Assembly: GCF_000471905.2 (NCBI RefSeq)
Contig: NW_006496077.1
Coordinates: 1,169,531-1,233,530, forward strand
Direction of reading: 5' to 3'
DNA length: 64,000 nucleotides
Source of the DNA: Amborella trichopoda
Taxonomy: Eukaryota; Streptophyta; Magnoliopsida; Amborellales; Amborellaceae
Positions 45,418 through 55,640 of the stretch are shown here, piece by piece. Position 1 is the stretch's first letter, and every line of letters begins with the position of its first letter. The notes beneath the pieces are model-generated. The model did not search any database, was not told where the DNA came from, and saw nothing but the letters and a program-made list of their open reading frames with translations. The position numbers were made by a program, and so were the translations under genes.

Positions 45418-48400
45418 TATAACGACCTAAATTTCTCCTTTTTAAGTAGAAGGAAGAAGGGCTGCGACGATAAGAAGAGAAGAAAGAGAGCGTGCAACGA
45501 TAGGGGAAGAACGAGTGCGATGATGAGGAAAGAAGGAAGAAGGTGTGCGATGATAAGAGAAGGAACGCAACGAGAAGGAAGAAGGTACACAACGAGAAGG
45601 AGAGAAGGAAGAAAGCACGCAGCGATAGGGGAAGAAGGCGCGTGACGATAAGGAGAGAAGGAAGATGGCACGCGGCGATAGGAGAAAAGAGTGCGCAACG
45701 AGAAGGAAGAAGGCACGCGACGATAAGAAGAGAAGGAAGAGAGCGTACGGAGATAGGGGAAGAAGGCACACGACGATAAGGAGAGAAGGAAGAAGCCACA
45801 CGGCGATAGGAGAAGAGAGTGAACGGTGAGAAGAAAGAAGGCGCGTGGCGATAAGGAGAGAAGGAAAAATGTTCGTGGCGATAGGAGAAGAGAGAGTGTG
45901 TGATGATAGGGGAAGAAGGCGCGCTCCGATAGGTGCGGAGAGGAAGAAGAGGGGAGTGTCGCATGACGAGCGTGCACAACAATAGCAAGAAAGATGAAAA
46001 GAAAGGGAAAGTACGCAAGCGACGAAGTAGAAGAAGAGAAGGCCGTGCATGAAGCAAGCCAGCGACCTGTTGGCTGCTTGCTGCCTTGTGTGCCAAATGT
46101 CAATCTTCCTTCCATGCAAAGGCCACTAGAAGAGCATAGAAAGCCACCTCCCCACTTTTGGAGTACAAAACCACTCTTTCTCTCTCTACACCTCACGTCT
46201 TAAAGCTCAGGCTTAGCCCTTCGTGCCATTGTTGGAGATTTTGAGAAAGCTTGGTGGAGGGAACTGTGGAAGGAGTTTGGGATCATTTTTGGAGACTCAA
46301 AGAGGTAAGTAGGTTACTACCCTGCAGATCCATAAGTATGAAATAAAGCATGATTTTCGGCATGAATTGAAGCATGAATGATGTATGAATCATATATGAA
46401 TAAAGTATGAATCCAAGCATGTATAAGGCATGCTTTACGAATGAATGATGGTTGAATTTAAGCATGAAATTGGGCATGAGATGGTATAGAAATTGTGTAC
46501 AAGGAATAGGACAGCATGAATGTCATTGTACTCTGTTTTTCTAGAAAGTTTGCTTTCTCTTGCCTGTTGGAAATGAGCACTGAAATCCTTTTGACGGCCC
46601 TGAAATTTTGTGGGGTGATGCTCTTGTGAGTTTAGTTTAAGGTAGAATTGCTTTCATGTTGTTACCTTGCATAGATTAAAAGTTGGGAGATGATTTTGGA
46701 AGGGATATCATGGTTGGACTGTGATTTTCCAGGGATTTTATATGTTCTTGTATTGAGATTTTGACTAAGCAAATGATACCCTTTTGGCCTCAAATCACCA
46801 TCAATCGAAACATCTGTGAGTCTAACTTGAGTTTGGTGTTTATGTCTAGTTGTAATTTTGGCTAGTTTGGAAGGTATGTCTCATGTTGTGCTCATATGCC
46901 ACGGTTGGCAGACTGTGAGAAATTCCAGAAGTACGACTTTTGTTGCATTGAGGCTTTTCCTGATCTACTGAAGTCTAAATGATCAAAAAATGCAGCCATT
47001 TGATAGATGCATGAGTCTTCTATGATTTTCATGATTTAATCTTGCCCAAATTCTATGCAAATGAGGAGCTATAGTCAAGAATTCTCCAGTATGTCACTGT
47101 TGACAGACCTTATGGAAACTCAAAATTTTTGTCTCTATAGCCATGAATTTTGGAAGGCCAAAGGGGTCCAAATTCTCCAAAACTACGTCCATTTGAAAGC
47201 TCTAAATGACTAATAAAAGTCGCATGTTCATTTAAATTGTTTTGAAATTCCACCTGGCTTGCAAGTTATGTTTCGAATTGTGAACGTATGTCACTATTGG
47301 CTGACTTCAGCAAGGTTCAGAACGATATACTGAACCCTCAATTGATCAAGCATTGTTCAGTTAGCCAAATGGATTCAAAATTTAGTTGAATTTCCCATCA
47401 TATTTTTGGTGCCATGCCTCTAAGGACCACAATGAATTTTAAGTTGCACATGAATTATGCACATGACGTGCATCGATGTCTCTTTCTGAAGACAGCCTAA
47501 TCCATTTTGCAAGGTAATTTAAATAGCATGCTCATGATCCTAAAAATGGTGAATGCTCTTGACCTTTTGAAAAGAGTAAAGTATGAATGAGTGAATGTTA
47601 TGCATGCTTATACATGGAACTTTGTTATATGTGATTTCTGGCCACAATGCAATGGGTCTTCCATTGGTAGTGGATTTTATGTTTTTGTTATATGAATTCT
47701 GTTATATGTGACTTCTGGCCACTATGCAATGGGTCTTTCATTGGTAGTGGATATTATATTTCTATTATATGAATTCTGGTATATGCGATTCTTGGCCACT
47801 ATGCACTGGGTCCTCCATTGGTAGTGGATATTTTCTTTTGCCGGTAAGTTCTGATCTGCCCCAACTGCAATGATAGGAGTGGAGTCTGGAGATAACTGTA
47901 AATAACAAGGTGGGTTGTGCCCCCCAAATTGTTATGGGCACTATGCATTGGGTCCTCCAATGGTGGTCTAGCGCCCTCTCGCTTGAATGCGCAAAGAGAG
48001 GGTCGTGTCTTGCAAGGCCTCAGCCTATCAAAACGCTAAAGCGCATTGGGGATCAGGTTGTGAGTGAGGATACTATGAAATGGGACCTTCATTTGTCATT
48101 GTCCTCCTTCCCGAATGAGGGTAGAAGTTTCAAGTTGCAAGATTGCTTAGCCTGATCGATGTGACTTCTACTTCGAGAGTAAATGATTTTGTTCCTGATT
48201 CTGTTCCTAATTCTGTTTCTGATTCTATTTCTGATTCTAATTCTATTTCTATCTGTTTGAATTAAGTATCCTGTATGATTGTCTAACTGCGACTGTGATA
48301 TGCATCAATGTAACTGCCATTTTTGGAAATATTAGATGCTTTGACTTATAAAAAATGCTCATTTTATGCTGTTAATGTTCATATTATGAAGAATGACTTT

Positions 48401-48932
48401 ACTTTCTGATTGCCAATACGATGGCTGATGAATTGTAGGCCTTGTCGTTATTTATAAGCTTGTAAGTAGGATTGCAGGGTACTAATTTACTTATTGAGCT
48501 TTTAGCTCATGCCTCTCTTTTCCCTTCCATGTATAGTGACAATCGATAGCTTGTACGTGAGAAGCTGGATGTGATAGCGGACTTTTGGAAGCTTGAGTTC
48601 TGTTATGGAAACTTGTGATTGTAGGTGTCTTGTGGCATTGCCACAATGTTATTTCGATGAATTGTATTTTCTTGTTGAGCCAGTAGCGCCTTGAACCTTT
48701 GTAAAAGAATTTTTCAAGACTAGATCTATATAAATGGTTTCTATTTTGCTCTTTCTTTGGCCATGTGTTTATGTGTTTATTTTATTTAGTTCATGGTTTG
48801 CTTTGATTCCACAATTTTAATAGGTGTTGATGCCACTCCCACCTGAGTGACGTACACGACCTCCGGTCGTGATCCCGCCCTTCGTCGCCCTCCGGTTGGG
48901 AATTGTAGGGGTCAGGGGGCGGGGTTGTGACA
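45418..48932 (+). repeat. Element B 3' LTR
   Basis: Colinear with the 5' LTR over its whole length: GA-rich block 45,450-45,960, AGGTAAGT at 46,303-46,310, hairpin units 47,635-47,965, CTTATTGAG near 48,490, and end GTTGTGACA. The first bases read TATAACGACC instead of TGTAACGACC, so the canonical terminal TG is mutated. Confidence 0.92.
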
Positions 48933-48937
48933 AATAC
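48933..48937. other. Right target-site duplication of element B
   Basis: AATAC immediately after the 3' LTR, matching 37,426-37,430. Confidence 0.95.
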
Positions 48938-49657
48938 TAACCTTCATTTGGCCATTTTTTCATTCTTGATTGGGACAACATTTTCCATACATCTGGGTAG
49001 TTTTTCTTCACGTATGAACCCAGCTTGCTTGAGCTTGTTCACCTCAGCATCGATTTGCATCTCGCGGTCAGGTCTAAACCTTCTTGATTTCTGCTTTATG
49101 GGTTTGATGGTCGAATTAATGCCAAGGAGATGGAGAGCCATTTAGGGGTCTAGACCGAGCATCTCATAATAATGCCAGGCGAAGATGTTCCCGTTTGCTC
49201 GGAGGAGGGAGGTATAACTTCCTTTCTCTTCAGGGGACATTTTTGTTGAGATGAAAATTGGCCTTAGGTTTGCCTAATCTCCTAAGTTTATCCCTTCAAG
49301 CTCATCAGCTGTGGCCTGACCACCTTCTTGCCACTCTTCCGGAGCCTCTTGCAACTTTTCGTCTGGGAATTTAGGATGCTTCTCATCAATCTCGAGTGCA
49401 GAGACCCATGATCTTGACACTTCTGCTTCTAGGATGTGTTCAGTGTGGGAGATGATTTCTGGTCCCTTGCCAGACAGGGCAATGTAAGGGTCAACTACGA
49501 ACAGGGGGGCCATGGCCTCGTGACTGGGGTCACTCGGTACTTGCCCTAAACTGAGTGACGCTTCATGGATTATACTCATGTGACAGGCCTCGTGAGAATA
49601 GGTGCTCATAGATGGCTCAGTTCTGGCTTGGGCATCCAAGGCATCAGTGACTAACAA
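48938..49657 (-). pseudogene. Element A: RT N-terminal part and protease-RT linker
   Basis: Continues element A's pol on the far side of element B. 49,141-48,944 reads RRFRPDREMQIDAEVNKLKQ, AGFIREE and ENVVPIKN; the next bases, in a frame shifted at the A-run near 48,957, read NGQMKVSI and join the RT at 37,430. Upstream (49,657-49,274) is an acidic linker ending ADELEGINLGD, then IFAWHYYEMLGLDP in another frame. This is the usual Tat arrangement before RT. No clear protease D[ST]G motif is seen. Confidence 0.8.
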
Positions 49658-50139
49658 GAATCCAACTGCCTAGGCCTGCATCTTTCTTAGGTGCTTCCAG
49701 TGCGACTTGTTGAGGCTGATGCCTCCGGGCTCTCTGTTTAGACTGTCAAAGTCTGAGCATTGTCTAGTTACACCTGAAAAAGAAATAGAAGAGGAGGAAG
49801 GAGAAGAGGAAGAAATGGAGTTAGAATGTTATAGGTAGCTTTTTATGTCGTTGCTAGATTTAGACGTGTGTTGGGGGTATTTTAGGTCTTGCCCCAGATT
49901 TGACGGTTGGGGGGGCTTTTAGCGTCGTCACCTATATTGGATGAATCTCGAGCAGTTTATGACTCAGGGATGTCCACGTGATTGGAAGATGGGATGAGGC
50001 GAGCTGCGCTTGGGATGACGTTCTGCAAGGTCAGTAATTGGGGAAGAGGCCTGAGACATTCTTCCTCGACTGGTGGTTGAGGGATGTGGTTCCTTCGGTG
50101 GGCTGACTCAGGTGCTCATCTCCTTCTGGATCCTTGAGG
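49658..50139 (-). mobile_element. Element A: poorly preserved gag-pol junction
   Basis: Lies between recognisable pol and gag pieces of the same strand. Frames are short and broken and carry no motif I can assign. It includes a GA/AGAAGAGG-rich stretch at 49,785-49,815. Confidence 0.4.
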
Positions 50140-50655
50140 AGGTGTTTAGTCTTCCCTATCGAGATGGTGAGTAGTCTTAGCTAGGGGGACTCCCTCACGC
50201 TTCAGGGACTTGACCCTACTTCGCCCATGGTAGACTTCCCAGGGCTGAGAAATCGAGGGCCTTGAAGGGTCCAGTGTATGCTCATAGAGAGCCTGTAGTG
50301 GGGCTTCCTCTTGGAGCGATGGCTTGGAAGCGTTCTGTGAGGATGGCACAAACAATGCCTTTTTGGAGTTTCTTCGTGACTGTAGCTTCGAACCCAGAGA
50401 ATTCTTTCAGCTCATGGCCCCATACTGGGTGAAATGGGTACCAGAGGTTTTTCGTACCCTGTACAAGAGGCTTAGGCTGCCTGGAGGGCTTGGGAGTGAC
50501 GAGACCCTATTGGAGCATTGCCTCGAAGAGGGCTCGTAGAGGATTTGGCTCAGCGCTTCCCTAGGCTTGTGTCGGGAATTCTTCTTGCAGGGGTTGAAGA
50601 GGGACTTGGGGGCCTCCTTCTGGGTTACCATGAACTTCCTGGCCTTGCTGCATCT
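50140..50655 (-). pseudogene. Element A: C-terminal Gag region (broken)
   Basis: Minus-strand frames between stops near 50,408 and at both ends. One frame reads YPFHPVWGHELKEFSGF followed by KKLQKG (about 50,450-50,360), resembling the Cys/His-rich repeat C.FH...GH...C..F that follows Gag in many plant gypsy elements, but with the cysteines lost. Continuation toward pol is in another frame (50,355-50,146). It is assigned to element A by strand and position. Confidence 0.5.
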
Positions 50656-51271
50656 TCTTTTTCACGAGCTCATGCTTTCCTGCCTGTGAATATCATCTCA
50701 CAACAATACTCAAGGTGCTATGCCATTCTTATAAAACATGAGTCGTGCATCATAGTCATATTTTTCAATGTGATGTGCATGATTCATAGTGAAGCAGTAA
50801 CAAAATCAGATCAATCATATATGATAGGAAGTAGAGGTCAATCAAATCATTCAACCATAAAAATCTTAGCAAATCAACATATGAAGGTAAGAATCAACAA
50901 TAACCAAGTAACTCACTCCCTAATTCACCTACTTCCTAAGTTGAAGCCTCATCCATCAAGCCAAACCAATCCCATTACTTAGGATTTCTACCATCAGTCA
51001 AGACGGCAAACAATGACAAATGTGGGAATCCATTTCGTAATATTTTCACACACACACATAGTCCCCTCCACGCTTTAGAGATTTTGATAGACGATGACCT
51101 TGCAAGACACTGCCCCCTTACGCCACCTTGGCCAGGACTGTTACACATTCTGGGTGCAAATCACTATGAATGGACGAGCGACCACTCAAACATCATCTAC
51201 CTCGACTCCCGTCCTATCATTGGGTGAGCCGGAGAGGTCACAAGTCAAGCAATGTAATTCGCTCAAACAAC

Positions 51272-51680
51272 ACATATCACAGTATGGTAATGCAATATGC
51301 TCAAAGAATGCCAATCAATCACATATCAAAATATGATCATGCAATACGCTCAAAGGATACCAATCAATCACATATCACTCTATGGTCATGCAATATGCTC
51401 AAAGCATGCCAATCAATCACATATCACAGTTTGATCATGCAATATGCTCAAAGCATGTCAATCAATCACTTATCACAGTAGTATGTCATGCAATACGCTC
51501 AAATCATGTCAATCAATCACATAGTACAATATGGTCATGCAATACGGTAAAAGTATGCCAATCAATCACATATCGAAGTATGGTCATGCAATACACTCAA
51601 AACATGCCAATCAATCTCATATCACAATATGGTCATGCAATACGCTAAAAGCATACCAATAATCACATATCACATATCAT
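51272..51680 (-). repeat. 49-bp tandem repeat in LTR F
   Basis: About eight units of 49-50 bp, each with CATATCAC, TATGGTCATGCAATA, GCTCAAA and GCCAATCAATCA. Forward open frames here (up to about 100 codons) follow the repeat and are not genes. Confidence 0.85.
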
Positions 51681-51739
51681 ATAGCTGGCCACATAAGTCT
51701 TTTCACATATCACATATCACATGTCACATAGCATGTCTC

Positions 51740-52275
51740 AATATCATGTACACATGTCACAACAGAACATGTATCATAACATGTACACATATCATAACAG
51801 AGCACGTCTCACTACATGCATTCATAACATAACAGGGCATGTCTCACTACATTCGTTCTTATCATAACAGAGTATATTTCATTATCATGCATTCATATCA
51901 TAGCTGAGCATGTCTTACTACATGAATTCATCACATAAAAAGACATATCTCATTATCATGTATTCATATCACAACAAAGCATGTCTTATTACACAAATTC
52001 ATATCATAACTGAGCATGTCTCACTACATGCATTCATATCATAGATGAGAGTGTCTTACTACATGCATTCATATCATAGCTGAGCAAGTCTTACTATATG
52101 CATTCATATCATAACAGAGCTTACTATTATTTCATAACAGAATATGCCTCTTTGTCATGCATTCATTTCATAACGGAGCATGCATTCATTTCATAACAGA
52201 GTATGCATCATTATGATGCCTTCATTTCATAACAGCGCATGCTTTCATGCACACATATCATAACAGAGATAGTTT
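51740..52275 (-). repeat. 40-45-bp tandem repeat in LTR F
   Basis: About twelve degenerate units around CATATCATAACAGAGCATG and TCTCACTACATGCATT. It adjoins the 49-bp array and lies where B and D carry their hairpin units. Confidence 0.8.
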
Positions 52276-53930
52276 CATATGAAATGACAATATGTCCAAA
52301 GCATACTCCACATCATCAAGCTCCTTCGCTCAAAGAAATCTTCCGATTATTTTTTTGATTTATCACAGTGAACATGGTCCACTTATAAAGGTATATCAAG
52401 AGATAAATATATCATTTGGACCTGATACTACTTTTATAACAATACAGGCTCATGAAAACACCACTTTCATGAAGGGAGAAACCCAAAATTTTGGGTTGAA
52501 GTTTTCCAAACTATTTGACGTTCATGAACAAAATTCTTGTTTTCATAGCAGAAAATCAAGGATGATATACTCAAAGAAAAATGGTCATAACATTCAAACC
52601 ATTGGGAATTTTATCATAAATCTAGAACTATTCTAAAAATAGACTCATTTATCTATCATTTAAACGTGGTTTGACCTCATTCTGATTTGTTTTGGTCATT
52701 GAAAATCTCTACACAAAAAACATTAAATCTCTGGAATTACATTTTACAAATCTGGCATGCTTCAAAAAATGGTAAATAAATTTTAAATTAAAAAGTTATT
52801 AATAAGAGGAATTTTACATAATAAAATAGACTCAATGAGCTATGTTTCCACAAATTTCATGCTCTATAAAGATGTATAGGATACTCAAACAGTTTCTCAA
52901 ACCGAAGCCACAGTTTTGGAAAACAAAGTACACTCTAGTAGGATTTCAGTAACATGTATACACACCCATTTTCACACCCATACTCATACTTAAGTCTCAT
53001 AATTTGATAAGCTAAGAAAACATGCATCAATATAACGCATATAAATATGGAAACCATATCCACTTACATTGCACCAAATGAAACTTCAAAGTTCTCCACA
53101 AGTTTCACCTCAACTATCAAGTTCCATAAGGTTGGGTTCAAACTCATGGGCTTAAGGCTAGGAAAGGTCTCAAAGCTCACAGTCTTAAGGCAAGATGGGG
53201 AGAATGTGGGTGAGAGAGGGCAGGGGGTACATTGAGAAAGCAAACCCAATGGATGGGTGTGAAGGGGGTATATATAAGCAACAAGGGGTGGCCGCATGCT
53301 AATGACAAGTGGCACACAAGAGGTATGCATGAGGAGAGAGAGAGAGCAAGCATGGAAGACATCATGATTATGGGTACAGCAAGTATGGGTGACAAGCATG
53401 GGAGACTTCATGATTATGGGTACGGCAAGTATGAGAAACAAGCATGAGAGACATCATGATTTTGAGTACAGCAAGCATTGGCCATTTGCCACACATGCAT
53501 GGAGAGAGACAACATGAGAGAGAGAAGGAGCTCCCTAGATTACCTTACACCACCCGTGCCCCGGCACGCTCATTGACTCGCGCCCTCAACACGCGTCCAG
53601 CTATTCGCACCCAACTACGCGATCAACCACCCACTCTCTCTCTCACACTCACCCGTGCTCAACGCTGCACACAACCGCACGTTCTCCTAGCACCGGACTC
53701 ATCTGTCCATGCTTAACTGCACTCCAATCCTCCCACGCACAAAAGCGCAAAAGCCATCCGCAAACTTCTGTACACAATCCATCCGTGCCCAGTGGTGCAA
53801 TAGTCTGCTCGCACTTAACAACACACTGATCCACCAGTGCTCTCAAAAGTGTCCATGCGTCAGCTCACTCATGCCAACGACTTGTCGAAGAAGTACAATA
53901 TGTAGAAAAAGCTTGAGTCCTAACAGTACC

Positions 53931-55640
53931 ACTTGAACACAGCTCCTGTAGGATCCCCACAAATTGTCGAAGCAAGAGATGTTCATTGTTTACGGTATTT
54001 CCACAGGCAAAAACATAAGGAGTTATGTGTTGCTGCGACGAGCCGGTGCCATCATTCTTGGGAAAATCGAACCTTTGGTAATTTTTCGATAAGGAAGTTT
54101 GGTCAACATGGGCCAAGTAAGGTTTTCGATAATGATTCAACTCTTCAACCACTGGGATATTGTATTCCTTCAATGCTTTAGCTACCATGCTTTTCACTAG
54201 TCCTCATCCACAACCTGGGTTGATGAAGAAGGGACTGGGAGTGATGGAGGTATGAGTGGGAACATCTCTTCTTTTGATGACATCATTTCAATGGGCTAAC
54301 ATGGTGGTCGGGAGGCGGTACAGTGGATTTGGTGTGCCTAGGGAGTATGCTCAACCTCATGGGACACCAACATCTCGTGGCGCATGATATCCATCATTTC
54401 ATCTTTTGCCCTCATCTCGACTTGCAATGGCTTTAATGTGACTGTAAGTTGTGCAATCTCATCTCCATGTAATTCTGACATTGCATTTATCACCATGGCA
54501 TTGTCAATGGTCATGCTTGAAGGTTCTTCCTCCCTGGAAGGGGGTAGTCGCTCATCAGTGGCGAGTGAAGGGACAATTGCCTCAAAAACTTCTTCTTCAT
54601 TTGAGATGGTACTTTCCAACATAGTTTGCTCACCACATACCTCTTATTTGATAGAATTTTTTATCATGGGTTCAACTATTGCTACTTCAACAACATCATT
54701 TATGACATTTGTTGGGCTTTCCCTCAGACCCAATTCATTTTTCAAGGCATGGATATCCTCATTATTGAATGAGAATGTGAAACTCGCATAGACCAATGAG
54801 ACCACGTCATGAACAAGAGAACATAAGAATCTTTCAATACATGAAGAGAGAATGTAAGTGTCATCATAAGGAATCATGGGATTTTTCGGGCATGAAGAAG
54901 CTTTTTCGGGCATGAAGAAGCTGCTTCAGAGGGAATGTAACTCATTCCATCTACCATAAAGGGGTAATTTTCCTCAAATGAGAGTGACGAGCTCTCATCA
55001 GAGGTAGGGGTGATTGGATGGATGAGGGTAATAGAAACCTCATCATCAGCATCAGCCATAAAAGACTTCAATTTATCAAGTCTCCGAGATTCTGGAACGA
55101 ACCCGAGTAAAGGAGTAGAGGGGGTAAATTGTGGTAGAGTTTCTTCCTTGTTCATGAGGTTTATCTTGGTAATGAGGCTCTCAGCCCTATGAAGCAGTTA
55201 ACGACAAATGACTTTTTCATGAATTTCAGTTTGAGGAGTCAGGATATTGGTGAAGACTGTAGGTGAAGATCGTGGGTAATTCTCTTGGAACATGGTAGTG
55301 AAACCAGTCTCCACTTGGTTCAAAACATGCACCATCTGAAGGATACATTGCTTAAGCGAGCATATAATGGCTTCTTTAGAGGGGGCCACATCGCTCTTCT
55401 CTGCATGCTTCACAACTTCCTTGGGCTCATGAGATGCCCTGAGCTCAAATGAAGCTATCTTAAGCTCCGACCTCATGTCATGTTCGGACCTAGTTGCCTC
55501 GGGAAAGCTGCTGCTTTGGGTTAGCTGACATGAAATGGGCTCGAGTGGGGTTCATTGAGGATCTGAGCTTCAACAAGCTCAAGGCGAGCAAGTTCTGATT
55601 TAGAGGCTTGAATGGGTAGTGTCAGGCACACAGTTAAAAG
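53931..55640 (-). pseudogene. Tat-type element: N-terminal Gag region (broken)
   Basis: A series of minus-strand frames: 55,476-55,198, 55,155-54,874, 54,913-54,644, 54,622-54,338 and 54,197-53,931. The last has PKNDGTGSSQQHITPYV, NTVNNEHLLLRQFVG and then, in a shifted frame, GAVFKWY. That is the Gag capsid core of plant gypsy elements. The preceding 400-odd codons are acidic, rich in Ser and Glu, and unrecognised. A 21-bp tandem duplication at about 54,881-54,922 shifts one frame. The core is interrupted at 53,925 by LTR F. The relation to element A is likely by strand and order but not proved. Confidence 0.65.

Larger units (their letters stand above)
37431..48932 (+). mobile_element. Element B: complete nested Ty3/gypsy chromovirus
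   Basis: An 11,502-bp element with LTRs of 3,462 and 3,515 bp, a primer site, gag-protease-RT-RNase H-integrase order and a polypurine tract. It is bounded by the direct repeat AATAC (37,426-37,430 and 48,933-48,937). It is inserted in the opposite orientation inside the RT of element A. The domain order and integrase C-terminal motifs fit the Tekay/Del branch of plant chromoviruses. The LTRs agree at roughly nine bases in ten by eye, so the insertion is not recent. All coding segments carry stops or frameshifts. Confidence 0.95.
50656..53925 (-). mobile_element. LTR F, chromovirus-type, inserted in gag
   Basis: Minus-strand LTR-like sequence sharing the B and D modules: GGTAAGTGG-type donor motif (about 53,055-53,062), the TGTCTTGCAAGG block (51,093-51,104), and tandem arrays between. 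It starts TGTTAGGACTC at 53,925, directly after FKWY of a Gag frame; the five bases outside are GTACC on the + strand. The far end is unclear: no TGACA-type terminus or matching GTACC duplication is convincing near 50,430-50,700, so the LTR end is probably deleted together with part of gag. Confidence 0.6.

Noticed and set aside
45366-46196. 276-, 230- and 225-codon minus-strand ORFs in the 3' LTR
   Set aside because: Three overlapping frames of Ser/Pro/Phe/Arg repeats from the GA-rich tandem block; no family motif.
51272-52275. Regularly spaced repeats resembling a CRISPR array
   Set aside because: Whole units repeat without unique spacers, units are degenerate, and the context is a plant LTR.
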